Source: Hyphomonas adhaerens MHS-3 (GTDB lineage: Bacteria > Pseudomonadota > Alphaproteobacteria > Caulobacterales > Hyphomonadaceae). Taken from it: a stretch of DNA of 64,000 nt. Positions 8,801 to 18,702 of the stretch are shown piece after piece. The notes beneath the pieces are model-generated. The model did no database searches, was not told the DNA's origin, and worked only from the letters and a program-made list of their open reading frames with translations. A program made the translations under genes and the position numbers. The DNA lies in NCBI RefSeq assembly GCF_000685235.1, contig NZ_ARYH01000001.1, positions 992,001-1,056,000 of the forward strand. Reading direction: 5' to 3'. Each line of letters opens with the position of its first letter. The stretch's first letter is position 1.

Positions 8801-9193
8801 GTGACGGCAGATACCGAAAAGACTTTGATTGAGGTCGTCCGCCTGCGCGTGCGGCCTCAATTCATTTTTGTCCGCGGCGGCCGGGCCGAACGGCGGAAAT
8901 CCCTCGTTGTTCAGGCGCGTAAGCGGTCAGGCAAGCGGACAGGCCAAGGGATAGGGGAGGCGGCAGCTCCCCATGCCGGGGCGGGTTTCACGGCGACCAA
9001 AAAGATCGGGAACGCCGTGATCCGGAACCGGGCCAAGCGGCGTCTGCGCGAGGCAGCACGCCAGCTGTTGCCGCGCCTTGGCCAGCCCGGCTGGGACTAT
9101 GTGTTCATCGCGCGTCAGGATACCGCTGATATTGGCTGGCCGCGTTTGCTTGACGATATGGAAAGCGCACTGATAAGCCTCGCCGCTGATTAA
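8801..9193 (+). CDS. rnpA: Ribonuclease P protein component
   Basis: 130 residues with a GTG start preceded by a GGAG motif. The RNase P protein signature is visible as TKKIGNAVIRNRAKRRLREA, the basic helix that contacts the RNA subunit and the tRNA precursor leader. The N-terminal region (about 25-60) is arginine-rich and matches the FVRGGRAERRKSLVVQ strand region. It assists the catalytic RNA in trimming tRNA 5' ends. It lies between rpmH and yidC; the small yidD gene often found here in gammaproteobacteria is absent. Confidence 0.95.
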   Translation: MTADTEKTLIEVVRLRVRPQFIFVRGGRAERRKSLVVQARKRSGKRTGQGIGEAAAPHAGAGFTATKKIGNAVIRNRAKRRLREAARQLLPRLGQPGWDYVFIARQDTADIGWPRLLDDMESALISLAAD

Positions 9194-9244
9194 ACCCCTC
9201 CGCCCGTCCGGGCGATCCTGCCTAAAGTTTCCGGGACCCCCGAG

Positions 9245-11065
9245 ATGGAAAAAGAAGACCAGCGCAATTTTCTGCTCGCAATGGTGCTGATGATCGCGCT
9301 CGTGCTGGGCTATCAGAAATTCTTCGTTGAACCGGCGCAGAAGAAGTACGAAGCGCAACAGGCCGCAATCGAAGCGGAAACCCAGAACAAGACAACCGAC
9401 ACGGGCGTTGTGGCCGTTGACCAGCTGAAGCCGGTCGAAGAAGCCCTGGCCGACTATCCGCGTATCGGGTTCGAAGGTGAAGGCGTGGATGGCTCCATCC
9501 GTCTTGCCGGCGCGCGCATCGATGATGTCAGCCTGCATGACTATTACCTCACGGTGGAGAAGAAGCAGGAAGTCCGCCTGTTCCGCCCGGAGAGCAGCGA
9601 GTACGGCTACTTCGCGACGTATTACTGGGCCTCCGGCGGAACGCTGGTGGCTGGGCGCAACTCCCCATGGACCCAGGTGTCCGGCGACAAGCTGACCCCG
9701 ACCACGCCGATTGTCCTGAAGCTGGAAGGCGATGGGGTGACGATCGAGCGGACCGTCTCGCTCGACGAGAACTACATGTTCACCTTCACAGACAAGGTGA
9801 CCAACACGTCCGATACCGCGCGCAGCTTCCGTGCGGTCGGCTCGATTGAACGGTTTGGCGATTTCAAGGGCTTCCTTGAGGCGACCGACCCTGGCTCCTC
9901 GGTGTCCACAGCCGCGCATATGGGCCTGATGGGCAATACGGACGGCTCGTTGCGGCTGAAGAAGTTCAGTGGCCTCTACAAGATGAAAGACATCAAGGGA
10001 GAGTCTCCCGACGGGACATTCCCGGCGCCGAATGGCGGTTGGTGGGGCCTGTCTGACAAATATTGGCTGGGCGCGCTGATCCCGCAGCAGGACATGGCCT
10101 TCTCCGGCCTGATCGACAAGAAGAAGCTCGCCACCGGCAAGGACCTGGAGCTTCGGACCGAATCTGCCTCGCTTGACCTCGCGCCGGGCGCCAGTGCCAC
10201 CATGGAAAACCGCATCTTCGCCGGCGCCAAGCGCTACGAAGTGCTGAAGGACTACGAAAAGAACCTCGGCATCCCGAAATTCGAGGATGCCATCGACTGG
10301 GGTATGTTGTTCTTCCTGACCAAGCCCTTCTTCTATGCGCTCGAATGGCTGTCCGGTATCGTCGGATCCTTCGGCTGGGCGATCCTGGCCTTCACGGTGA
10401 TGGTCAAGCTGCCGCTCGTGCCGCTCTACAATCAGAGCTACAAGTCGATGGCGAAGATGAAGAAGCTGCAGGAGCCGACCGCGGAGATCCGCGAACGCTT
10501 CAAGGCCGATCCTCAACGCCAGCAGCAGGAGATCATGAAGCTGTACAAGGAAGAGGGGGCCAACCCGCTCGGCGGCTGCCTGCCGATCCTTGTGACGATC
10601 CCGATCTTCTTCGCCCTGTTCAAGACGCTCTACGCCACGATCGAAATGCGCCATGCCTCCTTCCTGTTCCTGAAGGACCTTTCGGCGCCGGACCCGACGG
10701 CAATCGGGAACTTGTTCGGCCTGATCCCGTGGTGGTCTGCGGCTGACCTGAAATCCATTCCCTTCATCGGCATGGTGATCGGCGTGGGGATCCTGCCGAT
10801 CCTCTACGGCGCGACCATGGCGGCTCTCCAGACCCTGTCGCCGCCGCCGCCGGACCCGATGCAGCGCCGCATGATCCAGTTCATGCCGCTGATCTTCCTG
10901 TTCGTGTTCGGAGGGTTCCCGGCTGGCCTGGTCATGTACTATATCTGGTCGAATACGCTGTCCTTCATCCAGCAATACTTCATCATGCGCCGGAACGGTG
11001 TCGATACCGAGATCGGCAAGTTCGTGAAAAAGATTTTCACGGGCGGCAAGGAACCAGCCAGCTGA
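9245..11065 (+). CDS. yidC: Membrane protein insertase YidC/Oxa1
   Basis: 606 residues, the long Gram-negative form. TM1 is at the N terminus (LLAMVLMIALVLGYQKFFV), followed by a large periplasmic domain (about 55-350) and the conserved five-helix Oxa1 core (about 350-590). The core carries the LPLYNQSYKSMAKMKKLQ segment and the LGGCLPILVTIPIFFALFK signature. YidC inserts and folds inner-membrane proteins with or without SecYEG. It is essential in most bacteria. The downstream engB start follows the yidC stop by four bases. Confidence 0.97.
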   Translation: MEKEDQRNFLLAMVLMIALVLGYQKFFVEPAQKKYEAQQAAIEAETQNKTTDTGVVAVDQLKPVEEALADYPRIGFEGEGVDGSIRLAGARIDDVSLHDYYLTVEKKQEVRLFRPESSEYGYFATYYWASGGTLVAGRNSPWTQVSGDKLTPTTPIVLKLEGDGVTIERTVSLDENYMFTFTDKVTNTSDTARSFRAVGSIERFGDFKGFLEATDPGSSVSTAAHMGLMGNTDGSLRLKKFSGLYKMKDIKGESPDGTFPAPNGGWWGLSDKYWLGALIPQQDMAFSGLIDKKKLATGKDLELRTESASLDLAPGASATMENRIFAGAKRYEVLKDYEKNLGIPKFEDAIDWGMLFFLTKPFFYALEWLSGIVGSFGWAILAFTVMVKLPLVPLYNQSYKSMAKMKKLQEPTAEIRERFKADPQRQQQEIMKLYKEEGANPLGGCLPILVTIPIFFALFKTLYATIEMRHASFLFLKDLSAPDPTAIGNLFGLIPWWSAADLKSIPFIGMVIGVGILPILYGATMAALQTLSPPPPDPMQRRMIQFMPLIFLFVFGGFPAGLVMYYIWSNTLSFIQQYFIMRRNGVDTEIGKFVKKIFTGGKEPAS

Positions 11066-11069
11066 TCCG

Positions 11070-11711
11070 ATGACAGAAGAAACAGGCCCCAGCGATGACG
11101 CCCTGGAAGCAGGCCGCCGCCTGTTTGCGGGTGAGGCCACCTTCGTCATGGGCGTGGTGAATCTGAAGCAGTTGCCGACAGCCGACCGGACCGAAGTCTG
11201 CTTTGCCGGCCGTTCAAATGTTGGCAAGTCCAGCCTGATCAACGCACTGACGAACCGGGCGAAACTGGCGCGGTCCTCGGCGGAACCGGGGCGGACGCGG
11301 GAGCTCAACTATTTCGACATCGGCGAGGGCCAGCTCTATCTCGTTGACCTGCCGGGATTTGGCTACGCCAAGGTGTCCCGGTCCCAGACCGAGGCGTGGA
11401 CACGCCTGACAAAGTCCTACCTGCGCGGGCGTCCGTCCCTGCGCCGGGTCTTCCTGCTCGTCGATGGCCGCCGTGGCCTGATGGACACGGATGAGGACGT
11501 GATGAACATGATGGACAAGTCCGCCGTCACTTATCAGATCGTCCTGACCAAGGTGGACAAGGTACCGAAGGGCGAAATCGAGACGCTGGCGGCGAAGATC
11601 GAGGCCAAGCTCAAAAAACGCGGTGCCGCCCATCCGGTGGTGCTCATGACCTCCTCCGATAAAGGGTGGGGCATCCCTGAACTTCGCGCCGAGATCGCAG
11701 GCCTGATCTAG
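11070..11711 (+). CDS. engB: Ribosome biogenesis GTP-binding protein EngB/YsxC
   Basis: 213 residues. G1 motif AGRSNVGKSSLIN, G3 DLPGFGYAKV, and G4 TKVD are all present in order. Family members aid late assembly of the 50S subunit and are essential in several bacteria. The gene lies directly behind yidC, as in many alphaproteobacteria. Its TAG stop lies inside a CTAG palindrome that also supplies the stop of the convergent acylase gene (see findings). Confidence 0.95.
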   Translation: MTEETGPSDDALEAGRRLFAGEATFVMGVVNLKQLPTADRTEVCFAGRSNVGKSSLINALTNRAKLARSSAEPGRTRELNYFDIGEGQLYLVDLPGFGYAKVSRSQTEAWTRLTKSYLRGRPSLRRVFLLVDGRRGLMDTDEDVMNMMDKSAVTYQIVLTKVDKVPKGEIETLAAKIEAKLKKRGAAHPVVLMTSSDKGWGIPELRAEIAGLI

Positions 11712-13870
11712 TCCGCATCCGCGCCCGGATGATAACGCCGTGTCGCGCTTTCGGCGATTTGCAACCAGTCGAGATGGGCCTTGCGCCAGTTTTCCGTCGC
11801 GAACAGTTCTGCCTGGTCGGCATAATGGGGTGAGTTCGGATCCAGCGTGGCTGATCCGAAGGGATGGATGACCCGGGCGGTCTGGTTTCCGTCGCTGTCC
11901 CACTCCACAAGCGCAATCCAGGTGTCGCCGGCATTCATGTGCAGTTCGCCATCATCCCGGATGCTGGACGGGTAGACCGCCCGCAGTGTGTCCGGCCCGC
12001 CGCTGATCGGCCAGGTCTGGTTGCCCCGGGCAAGCTTGTTGACCTCGCCCCATTCCGGATCGATGCGGCCATGGTGGGTGTTCAGCCAGCTGACGGCTTC
12101 CCGGAAGGCGGTTTCGGGAGTGGGGGGCGGTTCGTGCGTGAAACGCGCCGTAATCTGGCGCAGTGTGGTCAGCCCGCCAAGCGCGGCGTGGCGGGACTCC
12201 ATATCCATGCCGAAATCCCATTCCGCGAGGAAGGCGGCCGCTTCGGCCAGGTCCGGCTCATCGCTCCAGTCATGCGCAAGGACGGCATCGACCACCTGTT
12301 GCGCCTCGGATCCTTCGGCATAGGCCGTGTCGAACTTGATGGACAGCAGCCGGTCCCGGTCCATGGTTCCGGTGCCATCGGTCAGCTCCATGATGCGAAG
12401 GGCGCGGTTTGTCTGGTTGGTCTGCAGGCCCATGCTTTGCGGGAAATCATCCGGCGCCAGATTGTCCGGCCCGTCCGTCGCACTGTAGGGCGTGTTGTTG
12501 GCGTTGAAGACAAAGCCGGAGGCAGGATTGATCAGTTTCGGCACGTCCGCCCAGTCGCGATAGCCGTCCCAGATCAGATCCGACCGGTCGCCCGGCAGGT
12601 CGCCGCTCCAGTCCCAGGCATCATCGCGGGCGGGGTATTGTGCATTATGGATAAAGCCGACATTCCCGTTCTTGTCGGCAAAGATGTAATTGATCGAGGG
12701 CAGGGCGTTCAGTGACATTGCGCTCAGGAAGCTGTCGAGGCCGGTGGATTTGTTGAGGCGGTAATACTGTTCCAGCTGCCGGATCTCGCCCATGCCGGCA
12801 TACCGGATGGCATAGGTGCCGGTGGGTGCCTCGATCACCGGTCCGTGGGCAGAGCGCAGGACAGGGCGTTTCACCTTCAGGGCAAAAGGTCCCCATAGTT
12901 TCACATGCAGGGTCGCCGTGGATTTCTCGAAGTCCTGCCACGCCCCATCCAGCATGTACTGGTCCTTGTTGTCCGGATTGCGGGTCAGGACATAGGTATC
13001 CGACAGGTCCTGCGCGCTGACCGTGTTGGCCCAGCCGATGTCATGGTTGAACCCATGCAGGATGACCGGCGTGCCGGGGAAAATGCCGCCCGTGATGTCC
13101 AGCCCTTCATCCGACGCAATCTGCGCCTCATACCAGGCGACCGGTCCGGTCAGCGGCTGGTGAGAGTTGATGATCAGGCGCGTGACACCATCGCCGCTGC
13201 GGGCGGGGGAGACGGCGAACGCGTTTGATCCGCGTTCAGACAGGGGCTTGGGCGCCATCAGGAAGGCTTTGTCATCTCCCTGCGGGGCGAGGGCGATGGC
13301 TTGCGTGTAATCGTCCGAGAACAGGCCGGTCAGCGTTTCGTCCAGGCCGTAGAAGAAGGGCGTCTTGAACAGGAAGCCCGCGATGATGTCCTGAGGGGTG
13401 AAGGGGGCAAGCCCGGCCCATGTTTCGTCCGGATGCTCTGAGGCGTACAGGTTCAGTCCAGCCGAATAGGCGTCTGCCAACGCCTTCACATCATCCGGCA
13501 CATCGCTTTCATATCGGGCGTCGATTGTCTCCCAGACGCCCAGAAGGGAGACGAGGTAATCGGCGGGTGCGGCGTCCTTTCCCCGGTAGCGCGCGAGGCG
13601 CCCGCGGGTGACGGCGACGACTTCCTGGATGGTCTCGAAATCATCCTCGGCGTGGGCGTAGGCAAGTCCGAAGGAGGCGTCCCGGTCCCGTTTGCCACGG
13701 ATGTGCGGCACGCCATATTCGTCACGCAGGATTTCAGCGTCATAGCCGTCAGCGGTCGCTGCCAGAATGGCCGGAGGCGGGTTTGCTGGCAGGGGATCCC
13801 ACAGAAAGATGCCGGCGCCTGCAAGAACGACGAGGGCGAGCCCCCCGAAACCGGACAGAATTCTTATCAT
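11708..13870 (-). CDS. Penicillin acylase family Ntn hydrolase
   Basis: 720 residues from the ATG at 13870, which begins an N-terminal hydrophobic anchor or signal (MIRILSGFGGLALVVLAGAG). The 65 codons further upstream are read in frame but overlap the argB start and look non-coding. The autocatalytic cleavage site and N-terminal nucleophile are seen as ERGSNAFAV (Ser 215), with the alpha-chain segment EYGVPHIRG before it and the beta-chain segments QPLTGPVAWYEA and HDIGWANTVSAQDLSDTY after it. Such enzymes cleave amide bonds of beta-lactams, N-acyl homoserine lactones or other acyl amides in the periplasm; the substrate here is unknown. It sits antisense between engB and argB. Confidence 0.88.
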   Translation of the reverse strand: MIRILSGFGGLALVVLAGAGIFLWDPLPANPPPAILAATADGYDAEILRDEYGVPHIRGKRDRDASFGLAYAHAEDDFETIQEVVAVTRGRLARYRGKDAAPADYLVSLLGVWETIDARYESDVPDDVKALADAYSAGLNLYASEHPDETWAGLAPFTPQDIIAGFLFKTPFFYGLDETLTGLFSDDYTQAIALAPQGDDKAFLMAPKPLSERGSNAFAVSPARSGDGVTRLIINSHQPLTGPVAWYEAQIASDEGLDITGGIFPGTPVILHGFNHDIGWANTVSAQDLSDTYVLTRNPDNKDQYMLDGAWQDFEKSTATLHVKLWGPFALKVKRPVLRSAHGPVIEAPTGTYAIRYAGMGEIRQLEQYYRLNKSTGLDSFLSAMSLNALPSINYIFADKNGNVGFIHNAQYPARDDAWDWSGDLPGDRSDLIWDGYRDWADVPKLINPASGFVFNANNTPYSATDGPDNLAPDDFPQSMGLQTNQTNRALRIMELTDGTGTMDRDRLLSIKFDTAYAEGSEAQQVVDAVLAHDWSDEPDLAEAAAFLAEWDFGMDMESRHAALGGLTTLRQITARFTHEPPPTPETAFREAVSWLNTHHGRIDPEWGEVNKLARGNQTWPISGGPDTLRAVYPSSIRDDGELHMNAGDTWIALVEWDSDGNQTARVIHPFGSATLDPNSPHYADQAELFATENWRKAHLDWLQIAESATRRYHPGADAD

Positions 13871-14033
13871 CGATTGTGCTTCCTCAACCCGTACCGGCTG
13901 CAACCTTAGGAGCCTTTTCCGGCACGGCAAGCGGCTTGTCGGCCCGGGCGAACCCGGCGCTTGGAGACGTGGCTCGGATTGCTGCGGCGAATAGGCGTTT
14001 CGTCCTGCCGCAAAGCGCGGTAAAGGGGCGGCC

Positions 14034-14930
14034 ATGACCGATAAGTTCTCTGCTGCCCAGTTCACCGCGAAGACCCTGTCAGAGGCGCTGCCCTATATTC
14101 AGCGCTATGTCGGGCAGATCGTGGTCGTGAAATATGGCGGCCATGCCATGGTGGATGAGTCGCTCTCCGCCATGTTCGCCCGCGATGTGGTCCTGCTGAA
14201 GACACTCGGGATCCACCCGGTGATCGTGCATGGCGGTGGGCCGCAGATCGGCAAGCTGCTGGACCGGCTGGGCATCGCGTCGGAATTCAAGGGCGGCCTG
14301 CGCGTGACCGACGAAGCGACGATGGAAGTGGTGGAGATGGTCCTCTCCGGCCCGATCAACAAATCCATCGTCCGGGCGATCAACCAGGCGGGCGGCCTGG
14401 CGGTTGGCCTGTCGGGGTCCGATGGCCAGCTGCTGCAGGCGACGAAGGCCACCAAGACCGAGCGCGACCCTGACAGCCATATCGAACAGGTGCTGGACCT
14501 CGGCTTCGTGGGAGAGCCCACAGGGGTCGATACCAGCGTGATTGAGGCGCTTTTGCAGGCCGATTCGCAGCTGATCCCGGTTGTGGCCCCGGTTGCAATG
14601 GGCCCCGATGGGCACCGGTTCAACGTCAATGCAGACATCGCCGCCGGCGCCCTTGCCGAAGCGCTGGGAGCCAGCCGCCTTCTGCTGCTGACAGACGTCG
14701 CCGGCGTGCTGGACAAGGACAAGAACCTGATGCGTGACATCAAGGTGGGGACCATTCCGGGTCTCATCGAAGATGGCACAGCTGTTGGCGGCATGATTCC
14801 GAAGCTTGAAACCGCGGCACATTCCGTAAATCATGGTGTTGGGGCGGCGGTTATTCTGGATGGACGTGCGCCGCACGCCCTCCTCATGGAGCTGTTTACC
14901 GAACATGGCGCTGGAACGCTCATTTCGTAA
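14034..14930 (+). CDS. argB: Acetylglutamate kinase
   Basis: 298 residues. Second step of the acetylated arginine pathway: ATP-dependent phosphorylation of N-acetyl-L-glutamate. Visible motifs are [12 protein letters not shown], the glycine-rich [19 protein letters not shown], the [15 protein letters not shown] segment that is diagnostic for NAGK, and the C-terminal [10 protein letters not shown]. The length matches the arginine-inhibitable long form. The last 26 bp overlap the start of the DUF1036 gene, so the four-gene group argB-DUF1036-HAD-dapD is probably one transcript. Confidence 0.96.
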   Translation: MTDKFSAAQFTAKTLSEALPYIQRYVGQIVVVKYGGHAMVDESLSAMFARDVVLLKTLGIHPVIVHGGGPQIGKLLDRLGIASEFKGGLRVTDEATMEVVEMVLSGPINKSIVRAINQAGGLAVGLSGSDGQLLQATKATKTERDPDSHIEQVLDLGFVGEPTGVDTSVIEALLQADSQLIPVVAPVAMGPDGHRFNVNADIAAGALAEALGASRLLLLTDVAGVLDKDKNLMRDIKVGTIPGLIEDGTAVGGMIPKLETAAHSVNHGVGAAVILDGRAPHALLMELFTEHGAGTLIS

Positions 14931-15951
14931 CGTCCTGGCGGCCCTTGTGGCTGCCGTCTGTTTTCCCGGGTTTACCGCTTCCGCGCAGGGAAGCGGGGCG
15001 ACGGACGGTTGGACCCTTTGCAACAAGACATCCTACATCATCGATGCCGCTTTTGGCGTACCCGAGGAAAAGGATGTCACGGTTGAAGGCTGGCTGAAAC
15101 TCCGGCCGGGCGAGTGCAAGGTCGCCGTCGAGACACCGCTGGAGCCAAAATACCATTTCCTTTATGCGCGAACCTCGCTGGCCCACCGCGGCGGGGCGCG
15201 GGAATGGGGCGGCCGCACGGAATTGTGCGTCGACCCGACCGGAAGCTTCACGCTGGAAAACCCGCCTGAATGTGCCCCCATGGGGCTGGAGGCGCGTGGC
15301 TTCCGGGCTGTGGAGATTTCCAGCAAGGTGCGCTGGCGGACAGACCTGACCGAGATCGAGAATTACAGCCTGGACAAGGCCCGCGCAGCTGGCCTGCAAC
15401 GGCTTCTTGAAGAGGCCGGCATCACGAGCGGCGCCATCGACGGCAATATCGGCCGCCGCACCCGCCTCGCCATTGGCGAGTTCCTGAAACAGAACAAGCT
15501 CCCTGCGACGACGTCAGACGATGACCTCATCGATTTCCTTGAACAGGTGGCGAAGGAGCGAGGCCGCAATGTCGGCTTCACGCTGTGTAACCGCACCAAG
15601 AAACGGATCTGGAGTTCGATCGCCCGGCGCGGCGCCGAAGGCTGGGAAAGCCGCGGCTGGTGGCTGCTGGAAGCGGGCGGGTGTGCCCGCGTGATCGACC
15701 GTCCGCTGCGGGGCACGGAATATTACGTCTATGGCGAGATGGAAGACGGCTCGAAGATCCGCACGCTGTCCAAGGCGTCTGATGCGTTTTGCGTCGGCCA
15801 TGCGAAATTCGCCATTGCCGGGCGCGACCAGTGCGAGGGGTCGGCCTATCGTACGGCCCTGTTCGCCGCCACGCCCCCGCCGAACGAACGCAAGCTGGTC
15901 TTCGAATTCTTCGAGCGGGACTTTGCCAAGGCCGGCGGCAATGACCGCTAA
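14905..15951 (+). CDS. Exported DUF1036-PG_binding_1-DUF1036 protein
   Basis: 348 residues from the ATG at 14905, which starts a signal peptide ([20 protein letters not shown], cut near ASAQ). Two related domains start with the same pattern, WTLCNKTSY (about 36) and FTLCNRTKK (about 225), and each contains paired cysteines. They match the DUF1036 type. Between them (about 158-200) is [20 protein letters not shown], the helical pattern of a PG_binding_1 peptidoglycan-binding domain. The function is unknown; binding to the cell wall is inference from that domain. It overlaps argB by 26 bp and the HAD gene by 11 bp. Confidence 0.8.
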   Translation: MALERSFRNVLAALVAAVCFPGFTASAQGSGATDGWTLCNKTSYIIDAAFGVPEEKDVTVEGWLKLRPGECKVAVETPLEPKYHFLYARTSLAHRGGAREWGGRTELCVDPTGSFTLENPPECAPMGLEARGFRAVEISSKVRWRTDLTEIENYSLDKARAAGLQRLLEEAGITSGAIDGNIGRRTRLAIGEFLKQNKLPATTSDDDLIDFLEQVAKERGRNVGFTLCNRTKKRIWSSIARRGAEGWESRGWWLLEAGGCARVIDRPLRGTEYYVYGEMEDGSKIRTLSKASDAFCVGHAKFAIAGRDQCEGSAYRTALFAATPPPNERKLVFEFFERDFAKAGGNDR

Positions 15952-16687
15952 GTCTGCCGGCGTCCACATCGCCCCTTTCGGGAAATTCAATCACGTCGCA
16001 GACTGGGTGTTCGATCTCGACAACACGCTTTACCCGGCCGAATGCGACCTCTTCGCCGAGATCGACACACGCATGACGGCATTCGTCTCCCGTGTGCTGG
16101 CCTTGCCGCCGCAGCAGGCGCGCAAGGTGCAGAAGGATTATTACAAGACCTATGGCACGACGCTGTCGGGGCTGATGCATGTCAACCAGATCGAACCGGC
16201 CGATTTCCTGCACTATGTGCACGACATTGACCTGTCACCCCTGCCGGACTTGCCGGACCTGCGCGCGGCCATCGAGGCACTGCCTGGCCGGAAATTCGTC
16301 TACACCAATGGCTCGCGCCGCCATGCCGAGCGCGTGACCGAAAAGATGGGCCTCTCCCACCTGTTCCATGACAGTTTCGGAATTGAGGACGCCGCCTATA
16401 CGCCAAAGCCCCGGCAGGGTTCCTATGACCGGTTCTGCGGCCTGCATGACGTTGACCCGAAACAGTCCATCTTCTTTGAAGATCTCGCCCGCAACCTGTT
16501 GCCAGCCAAGGAAATGGGCTTCACCACGGTGCTGGTTCATTCCGAAAAGGACTGGAGCCACGAGCCCATCGAGGCCCGCCCTGCGACGCTTGAGGACATT
16601 TTGAAGGATGACGGGCCGGATCACATCGACTATGTCACCGGCGACCTCTCGGCCTTTCTCGAAGCGGCCCGGGATACATTGAAATAA
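15941..16687 (+). CDS. HAD-family pyrimidine 5'-nucleotidase
   Basis: 248 residues from the ATG at 15941, which overlaps the DUF1036 stop by 11 bp. Catalytic motif I is VFDLDNTLYP (Asp 25 nucleophile, Asp 27 acid/base), motif II is FVYTNGS, and motif IV is IFFEDLARNL. The arrangement, with a small helical cap between motifs I and II, is that of SDT1/PHM8-type pyrimidine 5'-nucleotidases, which remove phosphate from UMP and CMP. In many alphaproteobacteria this gene lies between argB and dapD, as here; the reason for the link is unknown. Confidence 0.87.
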   Translation: MTAKSAGVHIAPFGKFNHVADWVFDLDNTLYPAECDLFAEIDTRMTAFVSRVLALPPQQARKVQKDYYKTYGTTLSGLMHVNQIEPADFLHYVHDIDLSPLPDLPDLRAAIEALPGRKFVYTNGSRRHAERVTEKMGLSHLFHDSFGIEDAAYTPKPRQGSYDRFCGLHDVDPKQSIFFEDLARNLLPAKEMGFTTVLVHSEKDWSHEPIEARPATLEDILKDDGPDHIDYVTGDLSAFLEAARDTLK

Positions 16688-16724
16688 AAACCAAGACTGA
16701 AAAACAAAAACTGGGGGACAACCC

Positions 16725-17552
16725 ATGACCGAAGCCCTTGCCCGCGTAATCAACTCTGCCTGGGAGGCGCGCGATACGCTCTCCACCGACACGAAAGGCG
16801 AAGTGCGCGATGTCGTGGATGCCGCGATCGAGCTGATCGACAGCGGCCAAGCCCGCGTGGCCGAAAAAGGCGCCGATGGTGAATGGGTCGTGCACCAATG
16901 GCTGAAGAAAGCCGTGCTGCTGTCTTTCCGTCTTAACGCCAATGGCATGATCGGCGGTGTGCCGGGCGGCGGCAATTGGTGGGACAAAGTGCCTTCCAAG
17001 TTTGAAGGCTGGGGCGAGACCGAGTTCAAGGAAGCCGGGTTTCGTGCCGTCCCGCCTTGTGCTGTTCGCCGCGGCGCGTTTGTGGCGCCGAATGCCGTGC
17101 TGATGCCGTCTTATGTGAATATCGGCGCCTATGTCGGTGAAGGCACGATGATCGACACCTGGGCCTCTGTGGGCTCGTGCGCGCAGGTCGGTGCGAACTG
17201 CCACATCTCCGCGGGCACGGGCATCGGCGGCGTGCTTGAGCCGCTGCAGGCGAACCCGACCATTATCGAAGACAATTGCTTCATCGGCGCGCGGTCCGAA
17301 GTCGTCGAAGGCGTGATCGTGGGGGAGGGGTCTGTGATCGCCATGGGCGTGTTCATCACCCAGTCCACCAAGATCGTGAACCGCGCCACCGGCGAGATCA
17401 GCTATGGCAAGATCCCGCCTTACTCCGTCGTCGTGCCGGGCACGCTGCCGGACAAGAATGGCGGGCCGAGCCTCGCCTGCGCCGTCATCGTGAAAACGGT
17501 CGACGCCCAGACCCGCTCCAAGACCGGCGTGAACGAACTGCTGCGGGCCTAG
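16725..17552 (+). CDS. dapD: 2,3,4,5-tetrahydropyridine-2,6-dicarboxylate N-succinyltransferase
   Basis: 275 residues, the usual DapD length (E. coli 274). Succinyl-CoA-dependent step of lysine and diaminopimelate synthesis. Shown by [50 protein letters not shown] and [20 protein letters not shown], the left-handed hexapeptide-repeat trimer core. A GGGGGA ribosome-binding site precedes the ATG. It closes the argB-DUF1036-HAD-dapD group; dapE is not downstream. Confidence 0.97.
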   Translation: MTEALARVINSAWEARDTLSTDTKGEVRDVVDAAIELIDSGQARVAEKGADGEWVVHQWLKKAVLLSFRLNANGMIGGVPGGGNWWDKVPSKFEGWGETEFKEAGFRAVPPCAVRRGAFVAPNAVLMPSYVNIGAYVGEGTMIDTWASVGSCAQVGANCHISAGTGIGGVLEPLQANPTIIEDNCFIGARSEVVEGVIVGEGSVIAMGVFITQSTKIVNRATGEISYGKIPPYSVVVPGTLPDKNGGPSLACAVIVKTVDAQTRSKTGVNELLRA

Positions 17553-17635
17553 CGGCCTGCGGGTGTTCCGCCGCGTCACGGGTTCCGCTGCCTGGTGAAA
17601 CGCGGTCTGATCTTCCGGCGAACGGAGGATCAAGC

Positions 17636-18133
17636 ATGGCGAAGAAGCTGAAACAGCACAAAGCGGTGGGCGAAGACTATCTCGCCACGGTCGGCCCCAA
17701 GCTGAAGGTGAGCCACGCCTTTCCGTTTCCGGCCTCCGCCGTCTGGGCGGCGCTGCTGGACGCAAAGGCGTGGACGGAATGGCTGGCGATCACGAAGGTC
17801 ACCTGGACCAGTCCGGAGCCTTATGGCGCCGGCACAACCCGGACGGTCGAGATCGGCGACATGGTCATCGACGAAGTCTTCTTCATCTGGGAAGAGGGCA
17901 AGCGGATGGCCTTCTATTTCGACAAGTCGACCCTGCCGATCTCTGCCGGCGTCGAGGATTACCACGTGGTCGAGACACCGGACGGCTGCGAGCTGCGATG
18001 GGCCGGCAAAGCCAGCGCGCCACTCTTCCTTGGCGGCATTGTCTCGAAACAACTGGCCAAAGGCATCGCCGAAGGCCTGCCGAAACTGGAAGCTCTGATC
18101 CGCGACAATCCCGGCCGGTTTGGACTCAGTTGA
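17636..18133 (+). CDS. SRPBCC (START-like) family protein
   Basis: 165 residues. Start at ATG 17636, preceded by ACGGAGGA; the upstream in-frame extension overlaps dapD and is rejected. The fold is suggested by FPFPASAVWAALLDAKAWTEW near the N terminus, a beta-rich middle (GAGTTRTVEIGDMVIDEVFF), and a long C-terminal helix (KQLAKGIAEGLPKLEAL). Such proteins bind hydrophobic ligands or act in polyketide or stress pathways; the ligand cannot be assigned. No signal peptide, so it is cytoplasmic. Confidence 0.75.
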   Translation: MAKKLKQHKAVGEDYLATVGPKLKVSHAFPFPASAVWAALLDAKAWTEWLAITKVTWTSPEPYGAGTTRTVEIGDMVIDEVFFIWEEGKRMAFYFDKSTLPISAGVEDYHVVETPDGCELRWAGKASAPLFLGGIVSKQLAKGIAEGLPKLEALIRDNPGRFGLS

Positions 18134-18246
18134 TGCCCGCGGGCCTGACACGGGCGGGAAATCTCGGATTTAACCCTTCAGGGTGATGAGGCGCTGCGGT
18201 TTCCGGCGTCTATGGCTCCATTGATGACAGCGATGGAGCCGCTCCC

Positions 18247-18684
18247 ATGAAACACCTGATCCTAGTCCCAGCTTTGGCAATTGCCCTTGCCGCCTGCAGC
18301 ACCACAACTGGCGCGTCCGGAGACACCGCAGAACTTGCCCCTCTGCTGGTGGCAAATCAGCCCGGAGATGGTGACATGAGCTGTCAGCAGATCTCTGCCG
18401 AAATCGACAATATGAACCTCCTGATCGTCGAGGCGGAGCAGGCATCGGCAAATGCAGAGGCCTCAGGCGCTGCTGCGGGCGCCGCCAGTGGTGCGGCGGT
18501 CAACGCTGCCCTCTATAGCGGTGCGCTTGGACGCATGCCGGGTCTGGGGTTTGCCGCCAATGCTGCGGGTGGCATCGCACAAAAACAGGCCAAGGCGCAG
18601 GCTGAACGACAGGCTGAGAATGCCAGACGGGCCGAGCTGCGCCGGACGGCTCTGACAGGAATCTCTGCAGGCAAAGGCTGCTGA
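18247..18684 (+). CDS. Small lipoprotein with Ala/Gly-rich helix
   Basis: 145 residues with a lipoprotein signal (MKHLILVPALAIALAACSTT, lipobox LAAC, Cys 18). A short segment SCQQISAEIDNMNLLIVEAEQ (about 45-65) is followed by an Ala/Gly-rich stretch with small-xxx-small spacing (about 66-108) resembling a membrane-inserting hairpin of glycine-zipper proteins, and a charged amphipathic tail. Function unknown. It lies between the SRPBCC gene and the convergent LuxR-hydrolase gene. Confidence 0.7.
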   Translation: MKHLILVPALAIALAACSTTTGASGDTAELAPLLVANQPGDGDMSCQQISAEIDNMNLLIVEAEQASANAEASGAAAGAASGAAVNAALYSGALGRMPGLGFAANAAGGIAQKQAKAQAERQAENARRAELRRTALTGISAGKGC

Positions 18685-18702
18685 GCTGGGTGGGGGGACG
18701 CA

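Noticed and set aside
9201-9214. Hairpin CGCCC-GTCC-GGGCG between rnpA and yidC
   Set aside because: Only five base pairs and no T-tract; common by chance in DNA this rich in G and C.
8927-11308. A 793-codon open frame on the minus strand
   Set aside because: It is antisense to rnpA, yidC and engB, which are certain. Its translation is rich in Arg, His and Asp without domains.
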